The position numbers and the translations under genes are program-made. The notes below the pieces were generated by a model. It was not told the origin of the DNA, made no database searches, and saw nothing but the letters and a program-made list of their open reading frames with translations. Shown here one piece after another: positions 1 to 7,037 of a DNA stretch of 34,400 nt (its first letter is position 1; each line of letters opens with the position of its first letter). Source of the stretch: Bradyrhizobium sp. AS23.2. GTDB lineage: Bacteria; Pseudomonadota; Alphaproteobacteria; Rhizobiales; Xanthobacteraceae. The stretch lies in NCBI RefSeq assembly GCF_001908185.1, contig NZ_LGHM01000134.1:1-34400 (forward strand). Direction: 5' to 3'.

Positions 1-175
1 CGGCGATGCCGCCTTGGGCCCAGGCGGATGAGGCGCCCTGTCCGAGCGGCGCCGCCGAGATCAGCGTCACCGGCCGCGGCGCGAGTTTCAGCGCACAGAA
101 GAGTCCGGCAAGGCCTCCGCCGACGATGACGACGTCGTCGGTGCTGCAGGTGAGGTTGTGGATGTTGTCCTGCAT
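1..175 (-). CDS. nadB: L-aspartate oxidase, N-terminal part (cut by window edge)
   Basis: Only the first 58 codons are inside the window. The protein begins MQDNIHNLTCSTDDVVIVGG and continues with GGGLAGLFCALKLA, a dinucleotide-binding Rossmann motif (GxGxxG type) expected for the FAD domain. It then has SAAPLGQGASSAWAQGGIA, the conserved SSxxAQGGIA stretch of L-aspartate oxidases, which oxidise aspartate to iminoaspartate for NAD synthesis. The ATG at 175 lies 9 bases after the nadA stop codon, and GAGGG before it (in the end of nadA) can act as ribosome binding site. The two genes are therefore one transcription unit, and NadA uses the unstable NadB product directly. The position and motif make the call safe although most of the gene is outside. 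Confidence 0.93.
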   Translation of the reverse strand, partial: MQDNIHNLTCSTDDVVIVGGGLAGLFCALKLAPRPVTLISAAPLGQGASSAWAQGGIA

Positions 176-184
176 GGTCTGCCC

Positions 185-1291
185 TCAATTCTTCAGATTG
201 ATCATCCGCTCGACCGAGCGCCGTGCTCGCATCGCAAGCGCGGGATCGATCGTCACCTCCTCGCGAAGCGTCAGCAGGCTGTCCAGAATGTTGGCGAGCG
301 TGATGCGCTTCATGTGCGGGCAGAGATTGCAGGGGCGCAGCATCTCCACATCCGGCAGCTCGGCCCGCACATTGTCGGCCATCGAGCATTCGGTGATCAT
401 GACGAGCCGCCGCGGCCGCTTCGCGCGCACCCAGTTGATCATGTGCGCGGTCGAGCCGGTGAAGTCGGCTTCCGCCAGCACGTCCGGCGGGCATTCGGGA
501 TGCGCGATGATCTGCACCGAGGGATCGGCCTCGCGAAGCTCGCGCAGCTCCTCGCCGGTGAAGCGCTCGTGCACCTCGCAGGCGCCCTTCCAGGCGATGA
601 TCTTCACATCGGTCTGCGAGGCCACATAGGTCGCAAGATAACGGTCGGGCAGGAAGATCACGTTTGGCGCGCCCAGGCTTTCGACCACCTGCACGGCGTT
701 CGACGAGGTGCAGCAGATGTCGACCTCGGCCTTCACCTCCGCGGACGTGTTGACGTAGGCGACGACGGGTACGCCGGGAAATTTTTCGCGGAGCAGCCGC
801 ACGTCGGCGCCCGTGATGCTGGCGGCAAGCGAACAGCCGGCGCGTGCGTCGGGGATCAGCACCGTCTTGTCCGGGTTGAGCAGCTTTGACGTTTCCGCCA
901 TGAAGTGCACGCCGCACTGGACGATGATGTCGGCTTTCACCTTGGTGGCTTCGACCGCGAGCTGGAGCGAGTCGCCGCCGATGTCGGCGACGCAGTGGAA
1001 GATTTCGGGGGCCTGGTAGTTGTGCGCGAGGATCACCGCGCCCCGTGCCTGCTTCAGCTCGTTGATCGCCTTGATCGTCGGCGCCATCAGCGGCCACTCG
1101 ATCGGCGGGATCACGTGCTTGACACGGTCATAGAGAGGCGCGGTGGCGCGTTCGACTTCCGCCGTCCATTCCAGCGCGGGCATCGGCAGCGCGGGTCCCG
1201 TTCGGGCCGGTGCGGCGCGGGGGAGGGTGATGGCTTGGCCCTGCGGCCGGTCGGCAAAGTCGTCGGGGCCGTAAATTCCAGTGATCGGCAT
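185..1291 (-). CDS. nadA: quinolinate synthase NadA
   Basis: NadA condenses iminoaspartate with dihydroxyacetone phosphate to quinolinate on a [4Fe-4S] cluster. The 368-residue protein shows AHNYQAPEI near residue 90, DSLQLA, IVQCGVHFMAETSKLL, DARAGCSLA, AYVNTSAEVKAEVDICCTSS, FLPDRYLA, AHPECPP, GSTAHMI, and near the end PCNLCPHMKRITL. The conserved cysteines in the QCG, HPEC and PCNLCPHM segments fit the cluster ligands and the fold. I chose the ATG at 1291 because GGGAGG sits at 1297-1302, five bases upstream; a TTG 15 bases further up would place this Shine-Dalgarno inside the gene. It is followed by nadB 9 bases later. The upstream region carries two palindromes that I read as NadQ operators (1313-1331 and 1378-1396). 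An N-terminal extension of about 60 residues before the core is present and looks normal for rhizobial NadA. Confidence 0.96.
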   Translation of the reverse strand: MPITGIYGPDDFADRPQGQAITLPRAAPARTGPALPMPALEWTAEVERATAPLYDRVKHVIPPIEWPLMAPTIKAINELKQARGAVILAHNYQAPEIFHCVADIGGDSLQLAVEATKVKADIIVQCGVHFMAETSKLLNPDKTVLIPDARAGCSLAASITGADVRLLREKFPGVPVVAYVNTSAEVKAEVDICCTSSNAVQVVESLGAPNVIFLPDRYLATYVASQTDVKIIAWKGACEVHERFTGEELRELREADPSVQIIAHPECPPDVLAEADFTGSTAHMINWVRAKRPRRLVMITECSMADNVRAELPDVEMLRPCNLCPHMKRITLANILDSLLTLREEVTIDPALAMRARRSVERMINLKN

Positions 1292-1312
1292 TGAAGCCTC
1301 CCGCAAACTAGT

Positions 1313-1331
1313 TATGCTCTATGAGAGCATA
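1313..1331. promoter_or_regulatory. probable NadQ operator, proximal perfect palindrome
   Basis: The sequence is TATGCTCT-ATG-AGAGCATA, a perfect inverted repeat with 8-base arms and a 3-base spacer. It lies 22 bases upstream of the nadA ATG, where a bound repressor would block transcription. A second, weaker copy with the same spacer lies at 1378-1396. A gene for a NadQ-type protein is in the same window. Palindromes in front of nadABC are known from comparative genomics of alphaproteobacterial NadQ regulons; assigning this one to NadQ is inference. Confidence 0.75.
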
Positions 1332-1377
1332 TTTGGAGCCTGAGAAATCCGGCGCGGAGGCCGGGTCAGATCCATGA

Positions 1378-1396
1378 TATGCTCAATGTGAGTAAA
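1378..1396. promoter_or_regulatory. probable NadQ operator, distal imperfect copy
   Basis: TATGCTCA-ATG-TGAGTAAA matches the proximal site in left arm and in the ATG spacer. Its right arm has two mismatches from perfect pairing. The centres of the two sites are 65 bases apart, about six helical turns, so two bound dimers would face the same side of the DNA. The site is also 222 bases upstream of the divergent transporter gene. Confidence 0.6.
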
Positions 1397-1617
1397 TCAA
1401 AGATAACATGCCACGCGAGGCGCCGCTAGGGGCTGCCGCACACATTCCCGTCAAGTCGCGTCGGACGCCTCGGGCGAGGCGCGATGAAACGCAATGCTCC
1501 CGCGGCAGCTCTTCGTGGAACGCAATCATTTTTGACTTGGGATTTTCATGCATCTGCATTAAATGCGTGGCTCGCGGCCGCCTATTCCGGATCCGCCAAC
1601 GACAGATGAGGAAGTGC

Positions 1618-2868
1618 ATGTCGACGCAAGTGGGCGAGCTCGGTCCGGTTTCGCGTTCCGCCAACTGGCGCACGCCAGCCGTCATCATTCTCTGCGGTTG
1701 TGCGATCGGCATGCTGGGCTTCGGCCCGCGCTCGGCGCTCGGCTTCTTCGTGCAGCCGATGAGCCACGAATTCGCCTGGGGCCGCGACGTGTTCGGTCTC
1801 GCGATCGCCGTGCAGAATCTGCTGTGGGGATTGGGCCAGCCGTTCGCCGGCGCGGTCGCCGATCGCTTCGGCCTGTTCCGGGTGATGTGCGTCGGTGCGC
1901 TGCTCTATGCCGGCGGCCTGCTGCTGATGCGTTACTCCTCGACGCCGCTGTCGCTCAATATCGGCGCCGGCGTCATGGTCGGCTTTGGTCTTGCCGGTTG
2001 CTCGTTCAATCTGGTGCTGTCGGCGTTCACCAAGCTCTTGCCGGCCGAGAAGCGCGGCCTTGCGCTCGGCGCCGGCACCGCGGCGGGATCGTTCGGGCAG
2101 TTCCTGTTCGCACCCATCGGTGTGGCGCTGATTGACAATTTCGGCTGGCAGCAGGCGCTCACCGTGTTCGGCTTCCTGATGCTGCTGATCATCCCGCTGT
2201 CGCTGGCGCTGTCGACGCCGCCGGTCGCAAGCACGGCAAATGCTGCGCCTGCAGATGAGCAGACCTTCACGAGGGCGCTCGCGGAGGCCTTCGGCCATCG
2301 CTCCTACGTGCTGCTGGTGCTCGGCTTCTTCACCTGCGGCTTCCAGCTCGCCTTCATCACCGTGCATCTGCCGGCGTTCCTGGTCGATCGCGGCATCTCG
2401 GCGCAAACCGGTGGCTGGGTCATCGCGGCGATCGGCCTGTTCAACATCATGGGATCGCTGAGCGTCGGCTATCTCCAGAACACCCTGCCGAAGCGCTACA
2501 TCCTGTCGACCATCTATTTCACGCGTGCGCTTGCGACGCTCGCCTTCATCTCGTTCCCGATCACGCCGTTCTCGGCGATCGCATTCGGCGCGGTCTCCGG
2601 CGTGACCTGGCTGTCGACGGTGCCGCCGACGTCCGCGCTGGTGGCGCTGATGTTCGGTACGCGCTGGCTTGCGACGCTCTATGGCTTCGCCTTCGTCAGC
2701 CATCAGATCGGCGGTTTCCTCGGCGTCTGGCTCGGTGGCATCGTGTTCGAGCGGTTCGGTTCCTATACGCCGATCTGGTGGCTCTCGATCTTGTTCGGCG
2801 TGCTCTCGGCGCTGATCAATCTTCCGATCGTGGAGAAACCTGTTCAGCGACTAGTGCCGGCGATTTGA
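1618..2868 (+). CDS. MFS transporter, 12 membrane segments
   Basis: The 416-residue product is a major facilitator superfamily permease. Hydrophobic segments run from about residue 18 to the end, broken by a hydrophilic loop near residues 202-220 between the two six-helix halves. The loop after helix 2 carries GQPFAGAVADRFGLFRV, the usual MFS motif G-x-x-x-D-R-x-G. LLPAEKRGLALGAGTAAGSFGQ resembles the region around helix 5. The ATG at 1618 has GAGGAAG three bases upstream; another in-frame ATG at 1606 is possible. TTGACT at 1532-1537 could be a -35 box but no good -10 follows. The gene is divergent from nadA across 326 bases that hold both putative NadQ operators, so a role linked to NAD precursors is conceivable but unproven. 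The last codons and the stop lie inside the left arm of a long hairpin. The substrate is not recognisable. Confidence 0.88.
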   Translation: MSTQVGELGPVSRSANWRTPAVIILCGCAIGMLGFGPRSALGFFVQPMSHEFAWGRDVFGLAIAVQNLLWGLGQPFAGAVADRFGLFRVMCVGALLYAGGLLLMRYSSTPLSLNIGAGVMVGFGLAGCSFNLVLSAFTKLLPAEKRGLALGAGTAAGSFGQFLFAPIGVALIDNFGWQQALTVFGFLMLLIIPLSLALSTPPVASTANAAPADEQTFTRALAEAFGHRSYVLLVLGFFTCGFQLAFITVHLPAFLVDRGISAQTGGWVIAAIGLFNIMGSLSVGYLQNTLPKRYILSTIYFTRALATLAFISFPITPFSAIAFGAVSGVTWLSTVPPTSALVALMFGTRWLATLYGFAFVSHQIGGFLGVWLGGIVFERFGSYTPIWWLSILFGVLSALINLPIVEKPVQRLVPAI

Positions 2869-2928
2869 AGTTCCTGCAGAGCAAGCCGCGAATTCGTTCA
2901 GGAACTTCAAATCGATAACCGGCACTAG
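2851..2928. repeat. long hairpin unit H1 (REP/BIME-like)
   Basis: The left arm 2851-2876 and the right arm 2899-2928 pair over 26 bases with no mismatch. The only irregularity is a 4-base bulge (ATAA on this strand) in the right arm, 10 bases from the outer end; the loop is 22 bases. The left arm overlaps the end and stop codon of the MFS gene. A homologous unit in opposite orientation starts 14 bases after it. No T-run follows, so it is not a typical terminator. Confidence 0.85.
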
Positions 2929-2941
2929 GATCATGTATTTG

Positions 2942-3017
2942 CTGGCGCTCCTCTTAATTCCGAAGTTCGCTCCTGTGGTGCCGATAAGGTTTGCGAACTT
3001 CGGAATTGGAGCGCCAG
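2942..3017. repeat. long hairpin unit H2, inverted partner of H1
   Basis: The arms 2942-2970 and 2993-3017 pair over 25 bases. A 4-base bulge (TCTT) is again exactly 10 bases from the outer end, but in the left arm, so H2 is inverted relative to H1. The loop is again 22 bases. Both units share GAAGTTC at the same place in the stem; most other stem positions differ yet remain paired. H2 lies 57 bases upstream of the acuI start and could affect its mRNA leader. Confidence 0.85.
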
Positions 3018-3074
3018 TTGCGCAGCCTGCCTGATCGGCTAAACATTCCCTGAAACAAGTCAGGGAGTTCAGTC

Positions 3075-4061
3075 GTGGCCACATTCAAGGCGATCCGGAT
3101 CGACAAGGCGGACAAGGGCACCACCGCCGCGCTCACGCAGTTCGACGAAGCCGAGCTGATGGACGGCGACGTCACCGTCCGCGTGGAATGGTCGACACTG
3201 AACTACAAGGACGGCCTCGCGCTCACCGGCAAGGCGCCGGTGGTGCGCCGTTTCCCGATGATCGCCGGCATCGACTTCGCAGGCACCGTGGAGCAATCCT
3301 CGCATCCGCAATGGAAGGCGGGCGACAAGGTCGTCTGCACCGGCTGGGGCATGGGCGAAACCCATCTCGGCGCCTACGCCGAGAAGGCGCGGGTGAAGGG
3401 CGACTGGCTGGTCGCCTTGCCGCAGGGCCTGTCGGCGCGCGATGCCATGGCGATCGGCACCGCCGGCTTCACCGCGATGCTTTCGGTACTGGCGCTGGAA
3501 AAGCACGGTCTGTCCCCGAAGAGTGGCCCCGTGGTAGTGACGGGCGCAGCCGGCGGCGTCGGCTCGGTCGCGACGGCCGTGCTGTCGAAGCTCGGTTACC
3601 ACGTCATTGCTTCCACCGGCCGCGCCTCGGAAGCGGACTATCTGAAAGAGATCGGTGCGGCCGAAGTCATCGACCGCAACGAATTGTCGGCGGCGGCCAA
3701 GCCCCTTGCCAAGGAACGCTGGGCGGGCGGCGTCGACAGCGTCGGCTCGACCACGCTCGCGAATCTCCTGTCGATGACCAAGTATGGCGGCGCGATCGCG
3801 GCGTGCGGCCTGGCGGCCGGCATGGACCTGCCGTCTTCTGTCGCTCCCTTCATTTTGCGCGGAGTGTGCCTTCTCGGCATCGATTCCGTAATGTGCCCGA
3901 TCGAGCCCAGGAAGGCTGCCTGGCAACGCCTCGCGTCCGATCTGGATCGGACAAAACTATCTGAAATCACAAAGGAAATCCCGCTCGCCGAGGTTTCGGC
4001 GTGGGGCGCGAAAATCCTTGCCGGCCAAGTCCGGGGCCGCATCGTGGTTAAAATTGTCTAA
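3075..4061 (+). CDS. acuI: acrylyl-CoA reductase (NADPH), AcuI/YhdH family
   Basis: The 328-residue protein belongs to the zinc-independent medium-chain dehydrogenase/reductase family. Landmarks are STLNYKDGLALTGKAPVVRR near residue 40, PMIAGIDFAGTVE, the GWGMGETHLGAYAEKARVK segment, and the NADPH-binding VVVTGAAGGVGSVATAVLS near residue 155. A C-terminal GQVRGRIVVKI completes the match. AcuI enzymes reduce acrylyl-CoA to propionyl-CoA and protect against acrylyl toxicity; YhdH of E. coli has the same fold and activity. The start is GTG at 3075 with GGGAG at 3063-3067. No acuR regulator or DMSP lyase gene is adjacent, so a general detoxifying role fits better than DMSP use. The stop codon lies in a small hairpin (4056-4073). 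Confidence 0.9.
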   Translation: MATFKAIRIDKADKGTTAALTQFDEAELMDGDVTVRVEWSTLNYKDGLALTGKAPVVRRFPMIAGIDFAGTVEQSSHPQWKAGDKVVCTGWGMGETHLGAYAEKARVKGDWLVALPQGLSARDAMAIGTAGFTAMLSVLALEKHGLSPKSGPVVVTGAAGGVGSVATAVLSKLGYHVIASTGRASEADYLKEIGAAEVIDRNELSAAAKPLAKERWAGGVDSVGSTTLANLLSMTKYGGAIAACGLAAGMDLPSSVAPFILRGVCLLGIDSVMCPIEPRKAAWQRLASDLDRTKLSEITKEIPLAEVSAWGAKILAGQVRGRIVVKIV

Positions 4062-4120
4062 CGGCGTTTAGACTTTACCAACCAAGCTGCGCCAATGTTG
4101 CCTTGGTTAGTATGGTAAGC
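4056..4120 (+). terminator. possible hairpins at the end of acuI
   Basis: GTCTAA (4056-4061) pairs with TTAGAC (4068-4073) around the acuI stop codon. A second imperfect hairpin follows: ACCAAG pairs with CTTGGT and TTACCA with TGGTAA, across about 4075-4119. No clear T-run follows, so termination is uncertain; they may equally shape the leader of the next gene. Confidence 0.35.
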
Positions 4121-4175
4121 AGTGGGTAAAGAGATCGGGCATCGCCCGCTGCGGGGGTTGAGTTCGGAGTTGAGC

Positions 4176-4763
4176 ATGCTTGCGCGTATCATGTTGGGGG
4201 CTGTCACGGCGGCAGCGACGTTTGCGCCGGCCATTGCAGGAAGCATGAACGCCGACGAGGCGCGCCGCTTCGTCGCCGGCAAGGTGTTCGCCTTCACCTG
4301 TTTCGACGGCACCCGCGGTGCAGGCCGCATCCTCGACGATCTTGGCGCTGCCGGCGCGGTGCAGTTCTCGGGCGCAGGGCCGGTGCGCCATCTCCGCCTG
4401 CCCGGCAACACGCTCCAGATCCGCGGCCAGAACGTCTGCGCCTCGATCAAGGGCATTCCGTTCGAACCCTGCTTCAACCTGGAAAAAACCGACGATCGCA
4501 GCTTCCGCGGCTCGGTGTCGGGCATGGGCTTCGCCTATTGCGACTTCCACCACCAGGGCGGCAACAAGATGCTGATGGCGCGCGCGGTGGCGCGTCCGCG
4601 CTCGCTGCGCGCCTCGGAGCACACCGGAACGGTCGGCGCGTCGAACACCGAAGTCGCCGCGCGCGTCGAGACGCCGCGTGTCGAGAGCAGCCGGCTCGAG
4701 CCGGTGAAATCGGAGCCCGCCAAGACCGAGGCCCCGCTGGAACTGCGTCGCTCGACGCAGTGA
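4176..4763 (+). CDS. exported protein of unknown function
   Basis: I do not recognise a named family. From the ATG at 4176 the product has 195 residues. Its start, MLARIMLGAVTAAATFAPAI followed by AG, is a signal peptide with probable cleavage after AIAG. The mature part begins SMNADEARRFVAGKVFAFTC and has four cysteines (in FTCFDG, NVCAS, EPCFN and AYCDFH) that could form two disulphides in the periplasm. The body contains HLRLPGNTLQIRG and SVSGMGFAYCDFHHQGG. The last 50 residues are rich in Glu, Ser, Pro and Arg and look disordered. A GTG at 4122 would add 18 residues before the signal peptide and is unlikely. It stands alone between acuI and the chemoreceptors. Such small cysteine-containing proteins are frequent in Bradyrhizobium, as far as I recall. 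Confidence 0.75.
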   Translation: MLARIMLGAVTAAATFAPAIAGSMNADEARRFVAGKVFAFTCFDGTRGAGRILDDLGAAGAVQFSGAGPVRHLRLPGNTLQIRGQNVCASIKGIPFEPCFNLEKTDDRSFRGSVSGMGFAYCDFHHQGGNKMLMARAVARPRSLRASEHTGTVGASNTEVAARVETPRVESSRLEPVKSEPAKTEAPLELRRSTQ

Positions 4764-5169
4764 AGAGGCCGCGCGGGACCGCTCGCGCAGCTTGTCGTTG
4801 AAAGCCTCCGTCGAACAGGAAGCCATCGCGCCGTAGTCAGCGCACGGCGGTTCAACGATGTCGCCGACAAGAAGAGAAACCGGCCTTCCACGTCAGCCTG
4901 GTCGGCGAGACCGCTCCCTGAGCGCTTCTCCTCTTGCGTCACAGGTGCCTACAACCTAGTCAAACTGGACGAATATTGCGCCTATTGCACGCAATAGATG
5001 CAAATGCTGCATGTTTTGAAGGCTTTTTACGTAATTCTACCGAGTTCGAAGCAATCATCATTAACCTTACGCTCGAACCTCGGAACTAGCCTGGCCGGAT
5101 TGGAGCACCGTCGCTCATGCAGCCGAGAACCTTGATGGGCCGGCTAAGCCTTTTCAGGGAGGATTTTCA
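4764..5169 (+). other. 406-base intergenic region before the chemoreceptor array
   Basis: No convincing gene is visible on either strand. The first half is GC-rich. The second half is clearly AT-richer, as expected for a promoter. It contains CTATTGC-AC-GCAATAG (4982-4997), a perfect inverted repeat of 7-base arms with a 2-base spacer, and a looser ATGCA...TGCAT pair next to it. AGGGAGG at 5156-5162 is the ribosome binding site of the first receptor gene. Confidence 0.5.
4982..4997. promoter_or_regulatory. short perfect palindrome upstream of the first MCP
   Basis: CTATTGC-AC-GCAATAG is a 16-base inverted repeat in the AT-rich stretch 173 bases before the MCP start. The size and place suit an operator, but the cognate protein is unknown. 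Confidence 0.4.
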
Positions 5170-6927
5170 ATGTCGCGCATCATCAATATGCGTATTGGGA
5201 CCAAGCTCGCAGTTGCGGCCGTTCTCAGCATCCTTCTTATCGGCGCAATGATCTTCGTTCAGACCAGCGGCAACGGCGCTGTCCGCCATGCCAATCAACT
5301 CGCGAACTCGCAGCAGATGTCGGCACGAGATGCGGTCGATGCGAAGGCGTCGATCAGGGCGATGCAGATCGCCGTCCGCGATATTCGCCTGGCGGGCAAT
5401 CTGGCGGATTTGCAGAAGGCGCGCGAGTTCCTCGAAGAGCGGCGGAAATCGGCGATCGGTTTCGTCGACGCAATCCTGAAGGTTGCGACCTCTGGTGAGA
5501 ATTCCGATCGCGCGACCAGGATGAAAGTGCTTGTCGGGGACTATGCGGCTCGAGCACTGGAGATCGCAGCCGTGCGGAGCGAGTTGATCGGCCTCGAGTC
5601 GCGGCGAGTTGCTGGCGAAATGCCCGCCGACGCGTCCGCGCGCGTCGTCAAGCTCAACGAGGAGGCGGTGCGGATCGCCCGCGAAACGACGCTGCCGATC
5701 GCTGCGGAACTCGAGGCGCTGGCGGGCAAGGCGTCCGAGTTCGCAGCGCACGGGGCTGCCGAGGAGAGTGCCGCGGCAACTCAGGAGATGTCGCTGGCGG
5801 AGAGAAATTCGCTGCTCATCGCAGCGCTGGTCACTCTTCTGCTGATCGGGACTTCCCTCCTCAGCGTCTTCACCATTGCGCGGCCCATGAAGGCCTTGAC
5901 GGCTGCGATGCTCGAACTCGCCAACGGCAATTTCGCCATCGTGCTGCCCGGGCTCGGACGCAAGGATGAGATTGGCGATGTCGCCGCCGCCGTCGAGCGA
6001 TTCAAGATCGTCTCCCAGCAGAAGGCGCGCGCGGAGGCCGAGGCCAAGATGCGGCAGGATCAGATCGCAGCGGAGCATCGCAAGTCGGAGATGCGCAAGC
6101 TCGCCGACAGTTTTGAGGGCGCCGTCGGCGAAATCGTCGGCACGGTGTCATCGGCCTCGACGGAGCTCGAAGCATCCGCCACCACGCTGACCTCGAGCGC
6201 GGAACGCACACAGGGGCTCACCACCGTGGTCGCGGCGGCCTCGGAAGAGGCGTCTACCAACGTGCAGTCGGTCGCATCCGCCACCGAGGAACTATCCTCC
6301 TCGATCACCGAGATCAGCCGGCAGGTGCAGGAATCCGCCCGCGTGGCGAGCGAGGCCGTCGGCCAGGCCCGCACCACGACCGACCGGGTCAGCGAATTGT
6401 CGAAGGCGGCAACGCGGATTGGCGACGTCGTCGAGCTGATCAACACCATCGCGGGCCAGACCAATCTTCTGGCGCTCAACGCCACGATCGAGGCCGCGCG
6501 CGCCGGCGAAGCCGGCAAGGGCTTTGCGGTCGTTGCTTCCGAAGTGAAGGCTCTCGCCGAGCAGACGGCGAAGGCGACCGGCGAGATCGGCCAGCAGATC
6601 TCCGGCATCCAGGCGGCGACGCAGGAATCGGTTGGCGCGATCAAGGACATCAGCGACACCATCGAAAAGCTCTCCGAGATCTCCTCGACCATCGCCGCGG
6701 CCGTGGAAGAGCAGGGCGCGGCAACGCAGGAAATCTCCCGCAACGTGCAGCAGGCCGCGCACGGCACGCATCAGGTCTCGTCCAACATCACCGACGTGCA
6801 GCGCGGCGCGAGCGAGACCGGCTCGGCGTCGTCACAGGTGCTGTCTGCGGCACACATGCTGTCCAGCGACAGCGATCGTCTCAAGCGCGAGGTCGGCAAA
6901 TTCCTCGAGACGGTACGCGCAGCGTGA
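5170..6927 (+). CDS. methyl-accepting chemotaxis protein 1
   Basis: This 585-residue membrane chemoreceptor passes ligand signals to CheA/CheW. Transmembrane helix 1 covers about residues 11-30 and helix 2 about residues 213-237. The periplasmic sensor domain between them is about 180 residues, mostly helical, probably of the four-helix-bundle type. A HAMP domain follows (near RPMKALTAAMLELANGNFAI and GRKDEIGDVAAAVERF). The signalling domain has the hairpin tip TIAGQTNLLALNATIEAARA at about residues 425-444. The protein ends FLETVRAA, with no CheR-binding pentapeptide. AGGGAGG lies 7 bases before the ATG. It is the first of four adjacent receptor genes in one orientation; no che gene is near, so signalling must use kinases encoded elsewhere. 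The ligand cannot be deduced. Confidence 0.95.
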   Translation: MSRIINMRIGTKLAVAAVLSILLIGAMIFVQTSGNGAVRHANQLANSQQMSARDAVDAKASIRAMQIAVRDIRLAGNLADLQKAREFLEERRKSAIGFVDAILKVATSGENSDRATRMKVLVGDYAARALEIAAVRSELIGLESRRVAGEMPADASARVVKLNEEAVRIARETTLPIAAELEALAGKASEFAAHGAAEESAAATQEMSLAERNSLLIAALVTLLLIGTSLLSVFTIARPMKALTAAMLELANGNFAIVLPGLGRKDEIGDVAAAVERFKIVSQQKARAEAEAKMRQDQIAAEHRKSEMRKLADSFEGAVGEIVGTVSSASTELEASATTLTSSAERTQGLTTVVAAASEEASTNVQSVASATEELSSSITEISRQVQESARVASEAVGQARTTTDRVSELSKAATRIGDVVELINTIAGQTNLLALNATIEAARAGEAGKGFAVVASEVKALAEQTAKATGEIGQQISGIQAATQESVGAIKDISDTIEKLSEISSTIAAAVEEQGAATQEISRNVQQAAHGTHQVSSNITDVQRGASETGSASSQVLSAAHMLSSDSDRLKREVGKFLETVRAA

Positions 6928-7037
6928 AACTCCGTGTTTCTACGACCAACAAGGTTAAGGGAACCGGAATCATTCTTCGCCAGATTCCTCGATATCGCGC
7001 CGCTGGCGCAGGCGCTTTCTCCTGAAGGATTCCCGTT

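Noticed and set aside
1582..2703. Open frame of 373 codons opposite the MFS gene
   Set aside because: Composition (very rich in Arg, Glu, Gln) is typical of antisense reading of a membrane protein gene; no start signal.
6959..6988. GGGAACC before the second chemoreceptor as a third ECF promoter
   Set aside because: The -35-like box is the same, but at the correct distance the sequence is CAGATTC and not CATCCAA.
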